Shown here in pieces: positions 56,631 to 63,179 of a DNA stretch of 64,000 nucleotides. The stretch's first letter is position 1, and every line of letters begins with the position of its first letter. Source of the stretch: Hydrotalea sandarakina (GTDB taxonomy: Bacteria; Bacteroidota; Bacteroidia; Chitinophagales; Chitinophagaceae); contig NZ_QKZV01000006.1 of assembly GCF_003254115.1 (NCBI RefSeq), positions 62,001-126,000 of the forward strand, read 5' to 3'. A model generated the notes under the pieces. The model worked only from the letters and a program-made list of their open reading frames with translations. It ran no database searches and was not told the DNA's origin. Position numbers and translations under genes: made by a program.

Positions 56631-57242
56631 ATGATAAAAAAAACTTACATAAAAAATGCAAAATTAAAGTGGTTTGAATCGGATACTGTTTTTGACGCTT
56701 TATATCCCATCAATATTCAAACATTGGCCAAAAAGCATTGGACGCCAATTGATGTTGCCAAAACCGCTGCTGAATTTTTAGCCATTGAACCCAATAGCAA
56801 AATTTTAGATATAGGCAGTGGTGTAGGTAAATTTTGCCTAACTGCTGCATTTTTTCATCCAAACAATTTATTTTTTGGAATAGAACAAAGAGAAAATTTG
56901 GTAGAAATAGCAAAACAAACACAATTAAAATTGGGCTTGAAAAACATATTGTTTATGTGTGGAAATGTTATGGAAGTTGATTTTAGCGCCTACAATCATT
57001 TTTATTTTTATAATGCTTTTTTCGAAAACATAGCCGGAACAGATAAAATTGATGAAGACATTCCCTACTCCATTCAAAAGTATAATACTTATAATTTATT
57101 TCTAAATAAACAACTTCAAAAAAAGCCGGCAGGTACGCGCTTGGTTACATTTCACAGCCTTGAAAATGAGGTTCCGAAGAATTTTATGTTAGTAGATGCC
57201 AAAATGGATAACTTATTAAAATTTTGGATAAAAACTAGTTAA
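56631..57242 (+). CDS. Class I SAM-dependent methyltransferase-like protein
   Basis: This 203-residue protein contains SKILDIGSGVGKFCLTAAFF (motif I), FGIEQRENLVEIAKQT, ILFMCGNVMEVDFSAYNHFYFYNAFFENI and TRLVTFHSLENEVPKNF. The Rossmann pattern indicates SAM binding, but the substrate domain is not diagnostic. It stands alone, 163 bases upstream of the divergent desaturase and 138 bases before a small unknown gene. Confidence 0.85.
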   Translation: MIKKTYIKNAKLKWFESDTVFDALYPINIQTLAKKHWTPIDVAKTAAEFLAIEPNSKILDIGSGVGKFCLTAAFFHPNNLFFGIEQRENLVEIAKQTQLKLGLKNILFMCGNVMEVDFSAYNHFYFYNAFFENIAGTDKIDEDIPYSIQKYNTYNLFLNKQLQKKPAGTRLVTFHSLENEVPKNFMLVDAKMDNLLKFWIKTS

Positions 57243-57380
57243 TCAAAAAAAACTTCATCCTATAAAAAATAAATAACAAGATTTACACAAAATATACGAT
57301 TTTATTAAAAATCAACCGAAATCACTTTTTTTAACCAAGAAAAAGGATACCTTTAAATTGCCTAATTTAAAATAATTTTT

Positions 57381-57662
57381 ATGTTAGCACCTATTCATCC
57401 ATCTGAACAAGAATTGATTAGTAGCATTTTATTGGCACATAATCAAGAAGAGGTAAAACAAAAAATAGATGTATTTATGGAATTATTGAATGAATTAGGT
57501 ACAAGCGAAAATGAAATTAAAAAAATTCTGAATAACATTCAATCACACTTAGACAGTTGCAATCCTTTTAATTATGACGCCCAACAATGGAGCAATATAA
57601 AAATGGCTGATATTTATTGTTATGAGATATATCAGGCTATGTTTGGGGTACAATACTCATAA
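57381..57662 (+). CDS. Small helical protein of unknown function (93 aa)
   Basis: I do not recognise this gene. The predicted protein is all-helical (PSEQELISSILLAHNQEEVKQKIDVFMELLNELG, then ENEIKKILNNIQSHLDSC), with a cysteine/tyrosine-rich C-terminus and no signal peptide. Codon use matches its neighbours. The asparagine-rich FNYDAQQWSNIKMADIYCYEIYQ segment is unusual. It precedes a convergent photolyase-related gene. Confidence 0.6.
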   Translation: MLAPIHPSEQELISSILLAHNQEEVKQKIDVFMELLNELGTSENEIKKILNNIQSHLDSCNPFNYDAQQWSNIKMADIYCYEIYQAMFGVQYS

Positions 57663-57707
57663 ATCATAATAAGTTAGCTAACAAATTCACGGCATTTTAT
57701 ACTACTA

Positions 57708-59189
57708 TCATTTCAAATCTTTACTTAAGAACTTTTCAGCAATATTTAGATAAAGTTTTCTTTTTGTTTCAGGCCATTTATTAAAATTTTGTACCAACAT
57801 ATTCATCCGAACATTTGTGCTAAAATAATCTGCATGCTTGTGTATAAAACGCCAAAACAGTGCATCCCATATTTGTTGCCAATGACCTTTGGGGTAATTA
57901 CTCATCTTTAAAATGTAATTACTTCCGCTTATGTAGGGTTTGGTTGCCATTATTCCACCATCGGCAAACTGACTCATGCCATACACATTAGGTACCATAA
58001 CCCAATCATAAGCATCTATAAATAATTCCATAAACCATTTATATACAACATTTGGGTGCAATTCACACAACAACATAAAATTGCCTAAAATCATTAATCG
58101 TTCAATATGATGGCAATACCCGGTTTCCAACACTTTGCGAATAGTAAAATCGATGGGTGCTATTCCGGTTGTACCGTTATAAAATGATGAAGGAATATCA
58201 TTTTTTTGATGCTCCCAAAAATTAGCATTACGCATACGTGTTCCTTGTAATTCATATACTGCCCTAATGAATTCTCGCCATCCGATAATTTGACGAACAA
58301 AACCTTCTTGTGAATTTATTGGAATAATTTGCCGTTCTACAGAATGTAAAAACTCATCTACTATTTGTTGGGGTGTAAGCAATCCATTATTCAACATGGG
58401 TGATAGAACACTATGGAATAAAATATTTGAACGCACATCTATGGCATCTTCATAAGCACCAAAATGGTAAAATCTTTCACTTAAAAATTGCCGCAACCAG
58501 TGTTTACTTTCACTATGTATTACCGGGTAAAACCCATTGAATGGCATTGACCCCGGGTTATTTGGATAATGTTGCTGAACATAATCAATGGCCTCTTTTA
58601 CATATTGATTAATTGGCAATAAATTCGTTACGGGTGGAATTTGATTAGTTGGATAACGTAGTCTGTTTGCTGCATCAAACGACCATTTCCCCCCAACGGG
58701 AGATAAATTAGCATCTACCAAAATTTTCCATTTTTTTCGTTGAAAGCGATAAAAATCGGTTTGAAACATTTTAGTGGTTTTACCAAAAAATTCTTTCAAA
58801 CTTTCCAAATCATTTAAAAACAAAGGTGATGGCCATTGCTTTAAATGTATTTGACATTTTAATGCGGTTTGTTGTATTCTTTTTTGTAACCAATTATCTG
58901 TGGTATCAATGTAAGTAATGGAATGAAACCCTTGCTCCTTCAAATAAGGTAATAATAATCGTATATCAGAAAGAGGGTTATTAGCATCAATATAAACAAC
59001 TTTTTTGTGTTTTTTTTGTAAATAAGCTTCATAGTATTTCATGGAAGCTCGATGGAAAATAAGCTTTTGCCGATGAAAATTGAATTCACGAAAAAACAAA
59101 TATTCTTCTACTAAATAAATCACTTCAGCTTCATTCATCAAAACGCTTTCTTCAAACAATTGATGCGGAAAAACAATAGCTACAGACAT
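57708..59189 (-). CDS. Photolyase-related protein (FeS-BCP/PhrB subfamily) without the cluster cysteines
   Basis: This 493-residue flavoprotein-family member has an N-terminal alpha/beta antenna-like domain (SVAIVFPHQLFEES, VYIDANNPLSDIRLLLPYLKEQG). A C-terminal FAD domain carries GWREFIRAVYELQGTRMR, NFWEHQKNDIPSSFYNGTTGIAPID, TGYCHHIERLMILGNFMLL, DAYDWVMVPNVYGMSQFADGG and TKPYISGSNYI. This is the prokaryotic (6-4) photolyase/cryptochrome group typified by Agrobacterium PhrB. In that group a [4Fe-4S] cluster is bound by cysteines in a YCKGC...C segment; here the aligned stretch reads YPKGHWQQIWDALFW (Pro433, His436), so no ligands remain. The only cysteines lie elsewhere. It starts three bases after the DUF2256 stop codon. 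Confidence 0.9.
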   Translation of the reverse strand: MSVAIVFPHQLFEESVLMNEAEVIYLVEEYLFFREFNFHRQKLIFHRASMKYYEAYLQKKHKKVVYIDANNPLSDIRLLLPYLKEQGFHSITYIDTTDNWLQKRIQQTALKCQIHLKQWPSPLFLNDLESLKEFFGKTTKMFQTDFYRFQRKKWKILVDANLSPVGGKWSFDAANRLRYPTNQIPPVTNLLPINQYVKEAIDYVQQHYPNNPGSMPFNGFYPVIHSESKHWLRQFLSERFYHFGAYEDAIDVRSNILFHSVLSPMLNNGLLTPQQIVDEFLHSVERQIIPINSQEGFVRQIIGWREFIRAVYELQGTRMRNANFWEHQKNDIPSSFYNGTTGIAPIDFTIRKVLETGYCHHIERLMILGNFMLLCELHPNVVYKWFMELFIDAYDWVMVPNVYGMSQFADGGIMATKPYISGSNYILKMSNYPKGHWQQIWDALFWRFIHKHADYFSTNVRMNMLVQNFNKWPETKRKLYLNIAEKFLSKDLK

Positions 59190-59192
59190 TCA

Positions 59193-59351
59193 TTATTTGT
59201 TTTTTTGTTTTCTACATTTTTCGCTACAGTATTTCACTTCTGACCAAACAGATGCCCATTTTTTTCTCCATGTAAAAGGTCGTTGACAAACAACACAAAT
59301 TTTTTGAGGTAAATACTGTTTATTAGCCTTAAATGTATTTTTTTTCGACAT
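59193..59351 (-). CDS. DUF2256 family zinc-ribbon-like mini-protein
   Basis: This 52-residue frame is read from ATG 59351. The sequence matches the DUF2256 pattern: [15 protein letters not shown], then [15 protein letters not shown], with two CxxC-like cysteine pairs (CVVC and CSEKC) that could bind a metal. Three bases separate it from the photolyase-related gene, so the two are translationally close. DUF2256 genes are, to my knowledge, frequently next to photolyase/cryptochrome-related genes. Function is unknown. Confidence 0.86.
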   Translation of the reverse strand: MSKKNTFKANKQYLPQKICVVCQRPFTWRKKWASVWSEVKYCSEKCRKQKNK

Positions 59352-59431
59352 TGTCTTTTACTTGCAAGCTTCAATAACAAAGTTGTAGTTCAGTTGTTGA
59401 GAAAAATTAAAATTTAGAAGACAATGGCAAT

Positions 59432-59460
59432 AAAAAAGGCAGTTAATAAAATTAACTACC
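59432..59460 (-). terminator. Terminator of the tRNA-Leu gene
   Basis: On the minus strand GGTAGTTAAT and ATTAACTGCC (one G-T pair) form a 10-base-pair stem with a three-base loop, followed by six Ts. It lies 12 bases after the tRNA 3' end. Confidence 0.75.
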
Positions 59461-59471
59461 TTACGAAAACG

Positions 59472-59555
59472 TGCCCAGGACTGGATTCGAACCAGCACAT
59501 CCTTTCGGACGCTGCGACCTGAACACAGTGCGTCTACCAATTTCGCCACCTGGGC
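59472..59555 (-). tRNA. tRNA-Leu (CAG anticodon)
   Basis: The minus strand reads GCCCAGG (acceptor 5' side), a D-arm GTGGCGAAATTGGTAGACGC, an anticodon stem-loop CTGTG-TTCAGGT-CGCAG (anticodon CAG), a long class II variable arm, a T-arm with GGTTCGAATCC, and CCTGGGC plus discriminator A. The long variable arm and CAG anticodon identify leucine. CCA is not encoded (ACG follows), so it depends on the CCA-adding enzyme. It has its own promoter and terminator. Confidence 0.95.
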
Positions 59556-59572
59556 ATTCTGTTTCAGGGCAG

Positions 59573-59603
59573 CAAATATACTTTCATTTAAGTAACCAAC
59601 AAA
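59573..59603 (-). promoter_or_regulatory. Near-perfect Bacteroidota promoter of tRNA-Leu
   Basis: On the minus strand TTTG (59603-59600), a 19-base spacer and TATATTTG (59580-59573) match the -33/-7 consensus exactly. The mature tRNA begins 17 bases downstream. The -33 element lies inside the last codons of the upstream LuxE-like gene. Confidence 0.82.
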
Positions 59604-60556
59604 CTGCAACCTCTTATGTCACTATTATCTAAACGGCCTAATACTTCAAAACTTCCATCATCATATACTTTCCCAACATCTTCAGTAGCAATAAAACTGC
59701 AGCTATACAAATTAGCTAAATCAATAATATTCAAAATCCCTTCACCCGATGCCTTTATCTGCAGTGGGTCATCTTCATCACGCACCAGCACCCGCATCCA
59801 CGGTGGGCAATAAAAACGCCCCCTACCCTTTGAATAAGCCTGCGATAGTAATTCCGTCATACCATATTCCGCATGTATAGCGGGCAAATTAAATGCTGCC
59901 ATAAGTGTTTGGTGCAAAGCTTCGCGGGTAATTTCTTTACGTCTTCCTTTCATACCCCCCGTTTCCATAATAACGGTATGTTTCAATGGTTGAGGATATT
60001 GTTCGGCAAAATCGAGTAAAGCAAAAGTTACTCCAATTAACAAAACCGGTTGTTCGGCAGCCTCTAATGCTTTTAGCGTTGCAGCCAGTTGAGCATAATT
60101 ATATAAATAAAACCCACTTTGTGGATGATTGGATAGTTTAATTAAGGCATCCACCATTGTTACCAACGACGAATTCGGCCTTTCTAAATACGCAGGCAAT
60201 AAACCAATGATACACCAATTTTTAGGCGAGCCATAAAATTGTTCAAAGGCTTTTAAAAAACTTTCTTCGTATATGGCAATACTTTTAACCCAGTGCCGGC
60301 TATTAATGGTTCCGGTTGTACCACTGCTTTCAAATACTGCTTCGGGCTGAAAGCTTGTGGTAGTAATGGTTTTAGATTTAAAAAAGGAAATGGGCAAAAA
60401 AGGGATTTTTTCAATGGAGGCAGCATTTTTATTTCCGGTTAAATCAACCCATTGAGCATAAACAATGTTATTAGCATATTGAAATTGAAATATTTCGTTT
60501 GCCAATGCAGAAAACGAGGACTCAGAAATTGAAAAAATCTTGTTAAGAAGTTCCAT
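59588..60556 (-). CDS. LuxE/PaaK-like acyl-protein synthetase family protein
   Basis: This 322-residue protein resembles the LuxE acyl-protein synthetase/adenylate-forming family: IPFLPISFFKSKTI, the nucleotide-binding VFESSGTTGTINSRHWV, VIMETGGMKGRRKEITREALHQ, HAEYGMTELLSQAYS, and the C-terminal EGILNIIDLANLYSCSFIATEDVG. LuxE activates fatty acids as acyl-AMP in bioluminescence operons, but no lux genes are present here. A role in activating a carboxylate for surface glycan or lipid synthesis is possible. The gene diverges from a small lipoprotein. Confidence 0.84.
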   Translation of the reverse strand: MELLNKIFSISESSFSALANEIFQFQYANNIVYAQWVDLTGNKNAASIEKIPFLPISFFKSKTITTTSFQPEAVFESSGTTGTINSRHWVKSIAIYEESFLKAFEQFYGSPKNWCIIGLLPAYLERPNSSLVTMVDALIKLSNHPQSGFYLYNYAQLAATLKALEAAEQPVLLIGVTFALLDFAEQYPQPLKHTVIMETGGMKGRRKEITREALHQTLMAAFNLPAIHAEYGMTELLSQAYSKGRGRFYCPPWMRVLVRDEDDPLQIKASGEGILNIIDLANLYSCSFIATEDVGKVYDDGSFEVLGRLDNSDIRGCSLLVT

Positions 60557-60603
60557 TAAAGCTAAAATATGTTGAAATGAATGAATTATATTTGAAAATG
60601 AAT

Positions 60604-61065
60604 ATGCGTAATATGACTACAAAAATATTGATGATTTTTTGTTTGGCTGCCGTATTAATGAGTTGCTCGAAAAATAAATACACAACAAAACCACAACTTT
60701 TTTTAAAAAGTGTTAGTAGTACAGTTGTTGCAAAAGGACAACCATTAACTTTTAATATAGAATTTACTGATAAAGAAGGGGATGTACAAGATAGTATGTG
60801 GATACAAAAAGTATCAAAAGTGTGCCCCAATAGTCCATTAGCTAATTGGTCGCAAAATTTTCAGGTTCCTAATTTTCCTGCCACTAAAGATTTGAAAGGA
60901 AATTTTGAAATCAATTTTATCAATAATGTACTTAGTTCCGGGTATTATTATATTACAGGATGCGGCAATGCTCCGGACACTTGTTATTTTCGTTTTGTGC
61001 TAACCGATTTAGCAGGCCATTCGAGTGATACGCTTGTTTCGCCTAATATTGTACTTTTACCCTAA
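60604..61065 (+). CDS. Small lipoprotein of unknown function
   Basis: I place the start at ATG 60604; ATGs at 60577, 60598 and 60613 are alternatives. The 153-residue product has a lipobox (CLAAVLMSCSK). The mature part looks like a beta-sandwich: QPLTFNIEFTDKEGDVQDSMWIQKVSK, then the GYYYITGCGNAPDTCYFRFVLTDLAGHSSDTL strand-loop pattern with two possible disulfide cysteines. It lies one base before a membrane-protein start (overlapping TAATG), so the two are translationally coupled. A TATATTTG box at 60587-60594 sits three bases before the 60598 ATG. Confidence 0.72.
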   Translation: MRNMTTKILMIFCLAAVLMSCSKNKYTTKPQLFLKSVSSTVVAKGQPLTFNIEFTDKEGDVQDSMWIQKVSKVCPNSPLANWSQNFQVPNFPATKDLKGNFEINFINNVLSSGYYYITGCGNAPDTCYFRFVLTDLAGHSSDTLVSPNIVLLP

Positions 61066-61985
61066 TGCATTTAAAACATTACAGTAGTTTTGTTCGTGCC
61101 CTTTTTTTCGGCAATTACTTTTATGGTATTTGTGCAGTAGCTTTATCAATAGAATCTGCTTTTCAATTACAGGTAGCATTAAATCCACCGGCCTATTATA
61201 TACTTATTTTTTCTGCAACCGTTGTTTATTATACAAAAGCTTATTTAACTGAAAATTTATCAGACGCCAATAACAAGCGTGCGGTGTGGTACGTTCAACA
61301 TTACCGCTGGGTTTATATTTCACAAATAACACTGACAATAATAGCACTATTGTGTTTAATATTATTATTAAACAAAACCTGGCAAAACATTTTTCATACT
61401 TCCTTTATTGAATGGCTATTATGGTTTTCAGTACCTATTGTAGCAGGTTTGTATTACGGCATTGGATTTGCCAATCTTAAAAATTTTAATTTACGCAATA
61501 CCGGTTGGCTAAAGCCATTTGTGATAGGTTTTGTTTGGGCAGGCACTATCACCATTTATCCCATTCTTTTTCAATCACTTATTCAGCCCATACATTTTCA
61601 AATAAATAGTTTTGAGGTACTGTTTTTTATTAAAAATTTCATGTACATTACTGTTTTATGTATTATGTTCGATATTAAAGATTATGCCACAGACTATAAT
61701 CAACAACTTAAAACATTTGTGGTTCGGGTGGGTTTACGTAAAACAATATTCTATATTCTCATTCCATTGTGCATTATTGGTTTTGGCACTTTTTTATTTT
61801 ATACCATTTCACATCATTTTAACGTAGCAAGAATTTTAATAAATGCCATTCCATTCATTTTAATTTTAGCTGTTGCCTACTCAATGCACCGAAGAAAAAA
61901 TATTATGTACTATTTAATGATTATAGATGGTTTAATGCTGGTAAAAGCTTGCTGTGGAATTATTAGTACCTTAGTAACATTTTAA
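61065..61985 (+). CDS. UbiA-like polytopic membrane protein with degenerate first Asp motif
   Basis: This 306-residue membrane protein has eight to nine predicted helices. The segment MFDIKDYATDYNQQLKTFVVRVGLRKT matches the second aspartate-rich motif of UbiA prenyltransferases (D-x-x-D-x-x-x-D followed by KT-x-x-V-x-x-G). In the first motif region the sequence is YYTKAYLTENLSDANNKRAVWY, where the NDxxDxxxD pattern is not kept. It could be an inactive or altered prenyltransferase. It begins at the stop codon of the preceding lipoprotein and ends 13 bases before the M42 peptidase gene, so these three likely form one unit. Confidence 0.7.
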   Translation: MHLKHYSSFVRALFFGNYFYGICAVALSIESAFQLQVALNPPAYYILIFSATVVYYTKAYLTENLSDANNKRAVWYVQHYRWVYISQITLTIIALLCLILLLNKTWQNIFHTSFIEWLLWFSVPIVAGLYYGIGFANLKNFNLRNTGWLKPFVIGFVWAGTITIYPILFQSLIQPIHFQINSFEVLFFIKNFMYITVLCIMFDIKDYATDYNQQLKTFVVRVGLRKTIFYILIPLCIIGFGTFLFYTISHHFNVARILINAIPFILILAVAYSMHRRKNIMYYLMIIDGLMLVKACCGIISTLVTF

Positions 61986-61997
61986 AACTTACCTACT

Positions 61998-63119
61998 ATG
62001 TCAAAGAAAGAAAAAGAAAAAAAAGAGAAAGGAAAAAATCTGCTATCAGATGCGTCACTAAATTTTTTAAAAAATTACATTAATACCCCATCACCGGTTG
62101 GTTTTGAGAGTAGCGGGCAAAAAATTTGGCTCGATTATATTAAAAATTACACCGATACAACATTCACAGATCCTTACGGTACAGCTGTTGGTGTAATAAA
62201 CCCGAATGAAGATTTTAAAGTTGTAATTGAAGCCCATGCCGATGAAATAAGTTGGTTTGTTAACTACATTACTGATCAAGGTTTAATTTATTTAAAAAGA
62301 AACGGCGGCGTTGACCATCAAATTGCCCCATCAATGCGTGTATTTATTCATGGCAAAAAAGGCCCTGTAAAAGCTGTGTTTGGATGGCCTGCTATTCATA
62401 CCCGCAATGGCAGCAGCGATCAAAAAGAAACACAACCTAAAGTTGAAAACCTGTTTTTAGATTGTGGTGCCAGAAGCAAAAAAGAAGTGGAAGAGTTAGG
62501 TATTCATGTTGGAGCCGTTGTTACTTATGTTGATGGTTTTGATGAATTAGCCAATGACTATTACATAGGAAGAGCATTTGACAATAGAATTGGTGGTTTT
62601 ATGATTGCCGAAGTAGCGCGATTAATAAAAGAAAATAAAATTAAACTTCCCTTTGGATTATACATAGTGAATGCAGTTCAAGAAGAAATAGGATTACGAG
62701 GCGCAGAAATGATTGCCAGAAGAATTAAACCGAATGTTGCCATCATTACTGATGTTACGCATGACACACAAACACCTATGATTAACAAAAACATTGAAGG
62801 TGATGTTGCTTGTGGTAAAGGCCCCTCACCAACTTATGGTCCGGCAGTACACACAAAACTATTGCATTTGGTTGAAGAAGTGGCTGCAGCCAATGACATA
62901 CCGTTACAAATGCGTGCTGTTAGCAGAAGTACAGGCACTGATACCGATAGCTTTGCTTATGCCAATGATGGATGTCCGAGCGTATTAATATCTATGCCTC
63001 TGCGATACATGCACACAACGGTAGAAATGATACATAAAAAAGATATTGAATACACTATTCAATTAATATATAAAACATTATTGGCTTTAACACCTAAAAC
63101 CAATTTAAGTTATTTTTAA
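61998..63119 (+). CDS. M42 family metallo-aminopeptidase
   Basis: This 373-residue enzyme of the M42 (glutamyl/tetrahedral aminopeptidase) family starts with a lysine/glutamate-rich tail. Zinc/catalytic residues are visible: His80 in IEAHADE, Asp195 in GRAFDNRIGG, the catalytic/ligand glutamates at about 229-230 (AVQEEIGLRGAE), Asp252 in ITDVTHDT, and the C-terminal His in RYMHTTVEM. M42 enzymes form large tetrahedral cages trimming peptides in the cytosol. It is the last gene of the lipoprotein-UbiA-M42 run. Confidence 0.93.
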   Translation: MSKKEKEKKEKGKNLLSDASLNFLKNYINTPSPVGFESSGQKIWLDYIKNYTDTTFTDPYGTAVGVINPNEDFKVVIEAHADEISWFVNYITDQGLIYLKRNGGVDHQIAPSMRVFIHGKKGPVKAVFGWPAIHTRNGSSDQKETQPKVENLFLDCGARSKKEVEELGIHVGAVVTYVDGFDELANDYYIGRAFDNRIGGFMIAEVARLIKENKIKLPFGLYIVNAVQEEIGLRGAEMIARRIKPNVAIITDVTHDTQTPMINKNIEGDVACGKGPSPTYGPAVHTKLLHLVEEVAAANDIPLQMRAVSRSTGTDTDSFAYANDGCPSVLISMPLRYMHTTVEMIHKKDIEYTIQLIYKTLLALTPKTNLSYF

Positions 63120-63167
63120 TAAAGCATGCCTAAACTCATTCATTCGGCAAACTGCTTTAAAATTCAG

Positions 63168-63175
63168 TAATTTTG
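63168..63175 (+). promoter_or_regulatory. -7 element immediately upstream of the amidotransferase start
   Basis: TAATTTTG matches TAnnTTTG exactly and ends four bases before ATG 63180. If used, transcription would begin at or within the start codon. No clear -33 element was found. Confidence 0.4.
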
Positions 63176-63179
63176 CCGG

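Noticed and set aside
59193-59351. DUF2256 frame interpreted as a non-coding spacer
   Set aside because: It encodes a 52-residue protein with two ordered cysteine pairs and family sequence, so coding is favoured.
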